Of a stretch of DNA of 64,000 nt, positions 1-6,231 are shown one piece after another. The translations under genes were made by a program, and so were the position numbers. Numbering within the stretch: the first letter of the stretch is position 1; every line of letters starts with the position of its first letter. This DNA is from Streptomyces lichenis (GTDB taxonomy: Bacteria > Actinomycetota > Actinomycetes > Streptomycetales > Streptomycetaceae): assembly GCF_023218175.1 (NCBI RefSeq), contig NZ_JALPTH010000008.1, forward strand, positions 1-64,000. The letters run 5' to 3'. Under the pieces are notes generated by a model that was not told where the DNA came from, did no database searches, and was given only the letters and a program-made list of their open reading frames with translations.

Positions 1-39
1 TTGTCTCCAGCTTAGCAGATCCGTTTTCCGTTTCCGCCA

Positions 40-58
40 CCCGCTGGAGCGGGCTTTT
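40..58 (+). terminator. Terminator-like hairpin
   Basis: A 5-bp stem CCCGC/GCGGG (40-44 with 49-53) and a TGGA loop is followed by CTTTT. It would end a plus-strand gene lying left of the window. Confidence 0.5.
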
Positions 59-71
59 CCGGTCCGTTTCG

Positions 72-87
72 GCGCTTTCGCGCTTTT
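72..87 (+). terminator. Second terminator-like hairpin
   Basis: GCGC (72-75), loop TTTC, GCGC (80-83), then TTTT. It is a short back-up to the hairpin just upstream. Confidence 0.35.
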
Positions 88-426
88 CCCTTTCCGGCGG
101 TTCCGACTCTATCAGATCCTTTCGGGCCTGATTCCCAGTCGGAGTGGGATTGCCATCCAGGCCCTGCGGCCCTTCCGACGAGTGAGACTTTAGCGGATTC
201 CGTGGCCCCGACGCTAATCGGGGCTGCGTCCTTTCGAACGCGGATTCCTCATTCCGCAAAGGCGCACGAAAAGCGGCACGACAGAAGTCGTTCAGCTGGT
301 GTGGTTCCTGCGGGATGGTCGTCCGGGGACCAACCTGGGTCGGCGCTCACGTCGGACAACTCGGAGCACACTACGGACCGGAAAAACGGCTGTCAACCCC
401 GGGCCTGCCGCCATACGCTGGGGCGT

Positions 427-468
427 ATGACCTCGCGTACGTGTACCCAGCTGTGGTGGGCCGCCTGA
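427..468 (+). CDS. trp-type leader peptide of trpS
   Basis: This is a 13-residue open frame, MTSRTCTQLWWAA, with two adjacent TGG codons (454-459) four codons before a TGA stop (466-468). A GGGG run at 420-423 can serve as ribosome binding site. The end of the frame overlaps the first arm (459-465) of a set of alternative hairpins that leads into trpS. A ribosome stalled at the Trp codons when charged tRNA-Trp is scarce would cover that arm. Ribosome-mediated attenuation of an auxiliary trpS is known in Streptomyces coelicolor. The assignment rests on codon position and RNA complementarity. There is no homology to score in so short a peptide. Confidence 0.85.
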   Translation: MTSRTCTQLWWAA

Positions 469-521
469 CGGCGGCCGCCTGCACATGTGCGCACACAACG
501 GCCGCCGCCTCGGCGGCCGTT
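459..521 (+). promoter_or_regulatory. Transcription attenuator of trpS
   Basis: Four complementary segments are present. Segment 1 (GGCCGCC, 459-465) pairs with segment 2 (GGCGGCC, 470-476). Segment 2 can instead pair with segment 3 (GGCCGCC, 500-506). Segment 3, extended to AACGGCCGCC (497-506), pairs perfectly with segment 4 (GGCGGCCGTT, 512-521), forming a 10-bp terminator stem with a 5-base loop. Segment 1 overlaps the last codons of the leader peptide. With Trp-tRNA available, 1:2 and the 3:4 terminator form; stalling at the Trp codons frees segment 2 to form the 2:3 antiterminator. There is no U-run after the terminator, as is usual for Streptomyces. Confidence 0.85.
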
Positions 522-589
522 CGCGTATCCCCTCCTCGGGGCCGGGCCCGCCGGGTGCGGCGGCTCCGACGGAACGGAGTGGGAGCGGG

Positions 590-1651
590 ATGACGCGAGT
601 AGTGGAGTCAGGGGTGGAGCGGGCGGTGGCGCCGGGCTCGGGACGCACGGGCGGGCGCACGTTCAGCGGGGTGAAGCCGACGGGGCATCTGACGCTCGGC
701 AACCACCTGGGGGCGGTACGGGGGTGGGCCGAGAGGGACCAGTACCGGACGGAGTCGCTGTTCTGTGTGGTGGACCTGCACGCGCTGACCGTCGAACACG
801 ACCCCGCCCGGGTGCGCAGGCTCAGTCGGCAGGCGGCCACGGTGCTGCTGGCGGCGGGGCTGGACCCGGAGCGGTGCACCCTCTTCGTACAGAGTCACGT
901 GGACGAGCACACCCGGCTCTCGTATCTGCTGGAGTGCACCGCCACCGACGGGGAGCTGCGGCGGATGGTCCAGTACAAGGAGAAGGGGGCCAGGGCGCGG
1001 GCGGCCGGGGAGGGCGTACGGCTGTCGCTGCTGACGTATCCGGTGCTGATGGCGGCGGACATCCTGGCGTACGAGACGGACGAGGTGCCGGTGGGTGAGG
1101 ACCAGACCCAGCATGTGGAGCTGACCCGGGACCTGGCGGTGCGGTTCAACCAGCGGTACGGGCACACCTTCACGGTGCCGAGGGCGACCAGGCCGCCGGT
1201 GGCGGCGCGGGTGAGGGACTTGCAGGATCCGGGCTCGAAGATGGGCAAGTCCGGGGCGGAGGCCGGGCCCGGGGTGGTGTTCGTGCTGGACGAGCCGGAT
1301 GTGGTGCGGCGCAAGGTGATGCGGGCGGTGACGGACAGTGGGACGGAGGTCCGCTACGACCGGGCGGCCGGTCCGGGGGTGGCGAATCTGCTGGAGGTGC
1401 TGGCGGCCTGCACGGGCGGGGAGCCGGCGGCGCTGGCCTCGTCGTACTCGTCCTATGGGGCCTTGAAGCGGGATGTGGCGGAGGCGGTGGTGGAGCTGCT
1501 GCGGCCGTTGCGGGCGCGGCACGCGGAGCTGGCGGCCGATCCCGGTCATGTGGACCAGGTGCTGAGGGAGGGCGCCGAGCGGGCGCGGGCGGTGGCGCGG
1601 CAGGTGGTGGATCGGGCCTACCGGGCGGTGGGCCTGCTGCCGCGGGGGTGA
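590..1651 (+). CDS. trpS: Tryptophanyl-tRNA synthetase (auxiliary, attenuated)
   Basis: The 353-residue protein charges tRNA-Trp with tryptophan using ATP, in the cytosol. It is a class I synthetase: the N-terminal FSGVKPTGHLTLGNHLGA carries the HIGH-type signature, and GSKMGKS is the KMSKS loop, with Gly in place of the first Ser. The ATG at 590 follows GGAG/GGGAG; an upstream in-frame ATG at 485 lies inside the attenuator and is unlikely. Control is by the leader peptide and attenuator just upstream. In S. coelicolor the attenuated TrpRS is an extra enzyme that gives indolmycin resistance. By analogy this may be a second copy, but the window cannot show whether another trpS exists. Confidence 0.95.
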   Translation: MTRVVESGVERAVAPGSGRTGGRTFSGVKPTGHLTLGNHLGAVRGWAERDQYRTESLFCVVDLHALTVEHDPARVRRLSRQAATVLLAAGLDPERCTLFVQSHVDEHTRLSYLLECTATDGELRRMVQYKEKGARARAAGEGVRLSLLTYPVLMAADILAYETDEVPVGEDQTQHVELTRDLAVRFNQRYGHTFTVPRATRPPVAARVRDLQDPGSKMGKSGAEAGPGVVFVLDEPDVVRRKVMRAVTDSGTEVRYDRAAGPGVANLLEVLAACTGGEPAALASSYSSYGALKRDVAEAVVELLRPLRARHAELAADPGHVDQVLREGAERARAVARQVVDRAYRAVGLLPRG

Positions 1652-1668
1652 GGCGCCGGGAGTGAGGG

Positions 1669-1687
1669 GGCGCCCTCCTGGGGCGCC
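1669..1687. terminator. Hairpin between trpS and proC
   Basis: GGCGCCC (1669-1675) and GGGCGCC (1681-1687) form a 7-bp stem with a 5-base loop, 18 bases after the trpS stop and between two converging genes. It could end transcription from either side. Confidence 0.5.
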
Positions 1688-1758
1688 GGGAGCGGTCCGT
1701 GGGCGGTCCGTGGGGTGCTCTGCTGCCCTGCGGACCGCTCCGGTGGGGGCTGGGGCCG

Positions 1759-2589
1759 TCAGCCGTTGCCGCCGGCGAGTTCGCGGCTGCGGTCGCGGGC
1801 GGCTTCCAGGGCGGCGATCAGGGCGGCTCGTACGCCGTGGTTCTCCAGTTCGCGGATGGCGCTGATGGTGGTGCCGGCGGGTGAGGTGACGGCCTCGCGC
1901 AGCTTGACGGGGTGCTCGCCGCTGTCCCGGAGCATCACGGCGGCGCCGATGGCGGCCTGCACGATCAGGTCGTGGGCCTGGGCGCGGGGCAGGCCGAGCA
2001 GGATGCCGGCGTCGGTCATCGCCTCGACCAGGAAGTAGAAGTAGGCGGGGCCGGAGCCGGACAGCGCGGTGGCGGCGTCCTGCTGGGACTCGGGGACGCG
2101 CAGGGTCTTGCCGACGCCGCCGAAGATCTCCTCGGTGTGGGCGAGGTGTCCGGCGGTGGCGTGGCTGCCCGCGGAGATGACGGACATGCCCTCGTCCACC
2201 AGGACGGGGGTGTTGGGCATGACTCGGACCACGGCGGTGCCGGCGGCGAGGCGTTCCTCGATGAAGGCGGTGGTGATGCCGGCGGCGGCGCTGACCACCA
2301 GGCGGTCGGCGGCCACATGGGGGCCGAGCTCGTCGAGGAGGCGGCCCATGTCCTGGGGCTTGACGGCCAGGATGAGGGTGTCGGCGCGCTTGGCGGCCTC
2401 GTCGTTGGTGACGGTCTCCACGCCGTAGCGGGCGCGCAGTTCCTCGGCGCGGTCGGTGCGCCGGGTGGTGGCCAGCAGCCGGGCGGTCGGCCAGCCGGCC
2501 CGGATCATCCCGCTGAGCAGGGCCTCGCCGATCTTTCCGGTGCCGAGGACGGCCACCGTCTGGGCTGCGGCTGCGACTGTCTGGGTCAT
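1759..2589 (-). CDS. proC: Pyrroline-5-carboxylate reductase
   Basis: This 276-residue enzyme reduces pyrroline-5-carboxylate to proline with NAD(P)H, the last step of proline synthesis. The N-terminal Rossmann motif VAVLGTGKIGEALLSGM (about 12-28) binds the cofactor. The central AVKPQDM and the C-terminal region with SGSGPAYFYFLVEAMTDAG and TVTSPAGTT-like AVTSPAGTTI match the ProC dimerisation and substrate-binding domain. Length and both domains are complete. It stands alone on the minus strand, convergent with trpS, with an imperfect palindrome about 50 bases upstream of its start. Confidence 0.96.
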   Translation of the reverse strand: MTQTVAAAAQTVAVLGTGKIGEALLSGMIRAGWPTARLLATTRRTDRAEELRARYGVETVTNDEAAKRADTLILAVKPQDMGRLLDELGPHVAADRLVVSAAAGITTAFIEERLAAGTAVVRVMPNTPVLVDEGMSVISAGSHATAGHLAHTEEIFGGVGKTLRVPESQQDAATALSGSGPAYFYFLVEAMTDAGILLGLPRAQAHDLIVQAAIGAAVMLRDSGEHPVKLREAVTSPAGTTISAIRELENHGVRAALIAALEAARDRSRELAGGNG

Positions 2590-2637
2590 GGCTGGATCTC
2601 ACCTCGCGGGCTCGCGGATGTGCGGTGTGCACCTAGG

Positions 2638-2655
2638 CACTTATTCGAATGAGTG
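2638..2655. promoter_or_regulatory. Imperfect palindrome upstream of proC
   Basis: An 18-base near-palindrome, CACTnATTCGAATnAGTG, lies 49 bases upstream of proC and just beyond the 3' end of the ABC permease gene. It may be an operator for proC or a weak terminator. Only the symmetry is visible. Confidence 0.3.
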
Positions 2656-2678
2656 GCTGGGCGGTGGCCATCCTCGCA

Positions 2679-3416
2679 TCAGGGGGTGCGGCGGCGGAGG
2701 GTGGCGGCGCCCAGGGCGAGGCCGAGCAGGGCGCAGCCGGCGACGATGAGGACGTCCCGGAGGAAGTCGGCGGTGGCGTCGGTGTGGCGCAGCACCTCGT
2801 TCATCCCGTCGACGGCGTACGACATGGGGAGCACGTCGGAGACGGCCTCCAGGGCGGGGTGCATCCGGTCGCGCGGGGTGAACAGGCCGCAGAGGAGCAG
2901 CTGGGGGAAGATCACCGCCGGCATGAACTGGACGGCCTGGAACTCGGAGGCCGCGAAGGCGGAGACGAACAGTCCCAGGGCGGTGCCGAGCAGGGCGTCG
3001 AGCAGGGCGACCAGGAGCAGCAGCCAGGGTGAGCCGGTGACGGTGAGGTCGAGGAGCCAGAGGGCGGTCGCGGTGGCGAGGGCGGCCTGGACGGCGGCGA
3101 GGGCGGCGAAGGCCAGGGCGTAGCCGGCGATGAGGTCGCCCTTGCCGATCGGCATGGTGAAGAGGCGTTCCAGGGTGCCGGAGGTGCGTTCGCGGAGGGT
3201 GGCGATGCTGGTCACCAGGAACATGGTGACCAGCGGGAAGATGCCGAGGAGGGAGGCTCCGGTGGCGTCGAAGACGGCCGGGCTGCCGTCGAAGACGAAG
3301 CGGAGCAGGGTGATCAGCACGACCGGGACCAGCAGCATCAGGGCGATGGTGCGCGGGTCGTGGGTGAGCTGGCGCAGTACCCGGGCGGCGGTGGCGAGGG
3401 TGCGGGCGGTGTTCAT
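2679..3416 (-). CDS. ABC-2 type exporter, membrane subunit
   Basis: This 245-residue membrane protein starts MNTARTLATAARVLRQL and has about six hydrophobic segments, typical of ABC-2 (DrrB/NodJ-like) permeases. Segments include IALMLLVPVVLITLLRF, a second near IFPLVTMFLVTSIATL, and a last one VLIVAGCALLGLALGAATL. The motif ERTSGTLERLFTMPI just after the second segment is characteristic of the family. The ATG at 3416 overlaps the stop of the ATPase gene (ATGA), so the two are translationally coupled. Drug or lipid export is inferred from family; the substrate cannot be read from the sequence. Confidence 0.9.
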   Translation of the reverse strand: MNTARTLATAARVLRQLTHDPRTIALMLLVPVVLITLLRFVFDGSPAVFDATGASLLGIFPLVTMFLVTSIATLRERTSGTLERLFTMPIGKGDLIAGYALAFAALAAVQAALATATALWLLDLTVTGSPWLLLLVALLDALLGTALGLFVSAFAASEFQAVQFMPAVIFPQLLLCGLFTPRDRMHPALEAVSDVLPMSYAVDGMNEVLRHTDATADFLRDVLIVAGCALLGLALGAATLRRRTP

Positions 3417-4222
3417 CGGGGCTCCTGGACGGGGGCGGGGGCGGCTGCGGTGGCCTGGGTGTTCGCGGTGTCGACCAGGTGGAGGAAGGCGGCCTCCACG
3501 GTCGGGGCGCCGTGGTCCCGGCGAAGGTTCTCGGGGGTGTCGTCGGCGAGCAGCCGCCCGTCGCGCATGAGGAGGAGGCGGTGGCAGCGTTCCGCCTCGT
3601 CCATGACGTGCGAGGAGACCAGGATCGTCGTGCCCCGGTCGGCGGCCAGCCGGTGGAAGAGGTCCCACAGGTCGCGGCGGAGCACGGGGTCCAGGCCGAC
3701 GGTGGGTTCGTCCAGGACCAGCAGTTCGGGGGTGCCGAGCAGGGCGACGGCGAGCGAGACCCGGCTGCGCTGGCCGCCGGAGAGGTTGCCGGCCAGGGCG
3801 TCGGCGCGGTCGCTCAGGTCCACGTCGGCCAAGGCGCGGTCCACCGCCGTGGCGCGGGTGGCCCGGTGGGCGCGGCCGGGGTGGAGGACGGCGGCGAAGT
3901 AGTCCAGGTTCTGGCGGACGGTGAGGTCGTCGTAGACGGACGGGGCCTGGGTGACGTAGCCGATGCGGTCGCGGAGGGCCGGGTGTCCGGCCGGGCGGCC
4001 GAGGACGGTGAGGGTGCCGGTGGTGCGGGCCTGGGTGCCCACGATGGCGCGGAGCAGGGTGGACTTGCCGCAGCCGGAGGGGCCGAGCAGCCCGGTGATA
4101 CGGCCGGGCGGTACGGAGAAGCCGAGGCCGCGCAGGACGGTGCGGGTGCCTCGTACGGCGGTGAGGGCCTTCGCCTGGATGGCCGGCCCGGTGGCGGGAA
4201 CGGCCGGTCGGGTTTTATTCAT
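3413..4222 (-). CDS. ABC exporter, ATP-binding subunit
   Basis: The 269-residue nucleotide-binding subunit powers the permease encoded next to it. Walker A GPSGCGKST, Q-loop VTQAPSVYDDLTV, signature LSGGQRSRVSLA, Walker B LLVLDEPTVGLDP and switch histidine in ILVSSHV are all present, in DrrA-like order. The start is MNKTRP (4222) or the ATG one codon upstream (4225); both lie inside a 20-base palindrome that also covers the -10 region. With -10 about 7-10 bases before the ATG, the mRNA is probably leaderless. No dedicated regulator gene is adjacent. Confidence 0.93.
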   Translation of the reverse strand: MNKTRPAVPATGPAIQAKALTAVRGTRTVLRGLGFSVPPGRITGLLGPSGCGKSTLLRAIVGTQARTTGTLTVLGRPAGHPALRDRIGYVTQAPSVYDDLTVRQNLDYFAAVLHPGRAHRATRATAVDRALADVDLSDRADALAGNLSGGQRSRVSLAVALLGTPELLVLDEPTVGLDPVLRRDLWDLFHRLAADRGTTILVSSHVMDEAERCHRLLLMRDGRLLADDTPENLRRDHGAPTVEAAFLHLVDTANTQATAAAPAPVQEPR

Positions 4223-4261
4223 CATGTGATGAATATGGGGCGGAGGAGAGGGCGCCGTCAA
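4216..4261 (-). promoter_or_regulatory. Promoter and palindromic operator of the ABC exporter
   Basis: On the minus strand TTGACG (4256-4261) and CATATT (4232-4237) are 18 bases apart. A perfect inverted repeat, arms TATTCATCA and TGATGAATA with a 2-base centre (4216-4235), covers the -10 box, the expected transcription start and the start codon. A protein bound here would block the promoter. The regulator family cannot be decided from the site alone. Confidence 0.6.
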
Positions 4262-4285
4262 GGGACCGGGCGGATGCGGAAGCCG

Positions 4286-5032
4286 TCAGGCGGTGGGGCG
4301 GCGGGTGGTGGTGAGGTGGACGGTGTACGGCTCGACCACCGTGCCGTCGGGGAAGGCGGCGAGCAGCTCGGCGCGCTCGCGCTCCAGGAAGGCCCGGGCG
4401 GCCCCGGGGTCGGCGGTGAGCAGCAGGGAGTGGCTGCCCAGGTTGGCGAGATGGGTGTCCAGCGGGACCCGGCGGGACCAGCGGATGCGGCGGTCGGTCC
4501 TCGGGGTGCCGGCGGGCAGCGAGCGCTCGCGGCCGTGGGCGCCGTGGGCCGCGCCGGCGAGGTCGCGGCGGAGCCGCTGGTCCTGGGCGGCGACCCAGTC
4601 CACGGCGGCGTCGGCGGTGTTCCACCAGAGGGCGAGGGTGCCGCCCGGGCGGAGCACCCGCAGGGCCTCCGGGAGCGAGCGGGCCGGGTCGGTCCAGTGC
4701 CAGGACTGGGCGTAGGTCACCAGGTCGGCGGTGGCGGCGGCGAACGGCAGGGCGTCCCCGGTGGCGCGGACCAGCCGGACGCCGGGGGTGGCGCGGCGGA
4801 ACTGCCCGGCCATGCCCGGCCCCGGCTCGACGGCGGTGACCCCGGCCCCCCGGGCGCACAGCAGCCGGGTGGCGATACCGGTCCCGGCACCCACATCGAA
4901 CACCTCGGCCCCCTCCAGGGGGCGGCCGGCGAGCTCCTCGACCGCGTCGAACAGGGCGGGCGGGTAGCCCGGGCGGGCCGCGTCGTACCGGGCGGCGGCG
5001 GTGTCGAAGGAGAGGGCGCGGGAGACCGTCAT
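4286..5032 (-). CDS. SAM-dependent methyltransferase, class I
   Basis: The 248-residue protein has the class I SAM-binding fold. Motif I is VFDVGAGTGIATRLL (about 43-57), followed by VTAVEPGPGMAGQFRR, and the post-motif AVRVLRPGGTLALWWN-like segment ALRVLRPGGTLALWW near residue 125. The opening FDTAAARYDAARPGYPPALF is typical of the UbiE/YcgJ-like small-molecule group. The substrate is unknown. It lies 63 bases upstream of the ABC exporter genes on the same strand; the exporter has its own promoter, so co-function is possible but not shown. Confidence 0.88.
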   Translation of the reverse strand: MTVSRALSFDTAAARYDAARPGYPPALFDAVEELAGRPLEGAEVFDVGAGTGIATRLLCARGAGVTAVEPGPGMAGQFRRATPGVRLVRATGDALPFAAATADLVTYAQSWHWTDPARSLPEALRVLRPGGTLALWWNTADAAVDWVAAQDQRLRRDLAGAAHGAHGRERSLPAGTPRTDRRIRWSRRVPLDTHLANLGSHSLLLTADPGAARAFLERERAELLAAFPDGTVVEPYTVHLTTTRRPTA

Positions 5033-5066
5033 CCGCTGAGTCCTCCCCGGACGCGCGGAGGTGCCC

Positions 5067-5609
5067 TCAACGGCGGCCCTTCCGGGGCCGGTTGCCCTTG
5101 GTGCCGCGGGCGGCCGGGTTGCCGGTGCGGGTGGCGCGGCGCTTCTCGTAGGCGGCGCGGGCGGCCTCGTACTCGGAGCGCAGCAGCTTCTCGCCGGGGG
5201 CCTCGGTCAGGGACCGCAGGAAGTAGGCGAGCAGCGAGCCGACGAAGCCGATCAGCTTCAGGCTGCGCAGGGAGTCCTCGCGGGCCGGGTCGGCCGGACG
5301 CCGGGTGAAGCCCTCCCAGGTCTTGCGGAACGCGATCGCGCTGCACACCGCGAACATGACGACGACCAGGATGCCGACGAAGCCGCCGACCTCGGCGAGG
5401 GTGAGCCCCTGGTAGGCGAAGCGGAGCAGGAACCCTCCGGCGACGGCCGCGCCGAGCGAGCCGACGGCGACCGCGGCCCGGCGCAGCCCGTAGCCGCCGT
5501 CGTGTTCGACCCAGGTGGTGCCGAAGAAGCGCAGGGGTTCGGGCCGCGGGCCCGCCGGGGTGGTGGGCTCGGTGGCCGCCTGGTCGCGGTGGGGGGTCTG
5601 CTCGCTCAC
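5067..5609 (-). CDS. Small integral membrane protein, unknown function
   Basis: I do not recognise a named family. The 180-residue protein has a hydrophilic N-terminus with a conserved-looking PLRFFGTTWVEH segment. Two hydrophobic segments follow (AAVAVGSLGAAVAGGFLLRFAY and VGGFVGILVVVMFAVCSAIAF), then a third near LIGFVGSLLAYFL. The C-terminus is very basic (EKRRATRTGNPAARGTKGNRPRKGRR) and would face the cytoplasm. It lies 34 bases upstream of the methyltransferase gene on the same strand. Confidence 0.75.
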   Translation of the reverse strand: MSEQTPHRDQAATEPTTPAGPRPEPLRFFGTTWVEHDGGYGLRRAAVAVGSLGAAVAGGFLLRFAYQGLTLAEVGGFVGILVVVMFAVCSAIAFRKTWEGFTRRPADPAREDSLRSLKLIGFVGSLLAYFLRSLTEAPGEKLLRSEYEAARAAYEKRRATRTGNPAARGTKGNRPRKGRR

Positions 5610-5736
5610 GGTGCCGATTATCCCCGGGACGGGACGAGCGGCCCCGGCCCGTACGGATAGCCCTAGGGGCCGTACGTGTGGAGGGTGCGGCCCCGGGCCC
5701 GTACGCGCAGGGGGTGCGGGCCCGGGGCGCGGTGCG

Positions 5737-6051
5737 TCAGGTGCAGCGCTCGGCCACGTAGCCGTCGCTGCCCGTCCGTACGTAGGCGTCGGCGACCCAC
5801 TCGCCGTTGGCGATGTTGTCCCAGAGGTTCGAGGTGCCGTACGGGCCGGCGACGGTCTGGCCCGGCCGCTGGCAGTTGATGGGCACCGAGGAGCCCTCCG
5901 GCAGCACCCGCACCAGGCTGTACTGGGTGCCCGGACCGCTGCGGACGTTCAGCCGGCAGTTCGGGGCCACCGGATAGCGGCGGACCCCGGACGTCGTGGC
6001 CGCCGCTCTGGGCTCGATCGGCACCGGTTCGATGATCTCTTCCAAGGCCAT
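5737..6051 (-). CDS. SH3-like domain protein
   Basis: This is a 104-residue protein starting MALEEIIEPVPIEP, chosen because the ATG at 6051 is preceded by a strong GGGGGGAGG; a longer in-frame start lacks this. The motif CRLNVRSGPGTQYSLVRVLPEGSSVPINCQ is the hallmark of a bacterial SH3 (SH3_3) domain, usually a cell-wall or peptide-binding module. No signal peptide is visible, which is odd for a wall-binding domain. It is divergent from the membrane kinase gene, whose start lies 180 bases away. Confidence 0.8.
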   Translation of the reverse strand: MALEEIIEPVPIEPRAAATTSGVRRYPVAPNCRLNVRSGPGTQYSLVRVLPEGSSVPINCQRPGQTVAGPYGTSNLWDNIANGEWVADAYVRTGSDGYVAERCT

Positions 6052-6231
6052 GACGGCCTCCCCCCGTGGTGCGCGTGCTCCCTGCACGCGCGGTGCGCGC
6101 AGGCTAGCAACCCCTGGCGGCTTCGTACGAAGGATCGACTAGGCTCCGAGCGTCGCGCCTGCGCGTCCGGTCGGAGCACGGCGACCGGGACCCGGGAGGC
6201 GCGCTCGCGGACGAACACACGGGGGTGGGCG

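Larger units (their letters stand above)
1..426. other. Noncoding, hairpin-rich region
   Basis: No convincing gene lies here. The first 240 bases are much richer in T than the rest of the window and hold a series of hairpins: two terminator-like ones listed separately, an imperfect stem with arms starting ATCAG (about 110-131), a 5-bp stem TCCCA/TGGGA (about 133-152), and a perfect 7-bp stem GCCCCGA/TCGGGGC at 205-224. The gene they terminate would lie left of the window. The rest, to 426, should hold the promoter of the trpS leader, but I cannot pick a convincing -35/-10 pair. Confidence 0.6.

Noticed and set aside
3417..3668. Upstream extension of the ABC permease gene to a start at 3668
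   Set aside because: The extension is Arg/Pro-rich shadow of the ATPase gene. The ATG at 3416 overlaps the ATPase stop and begins a normal ABC-2 permease.
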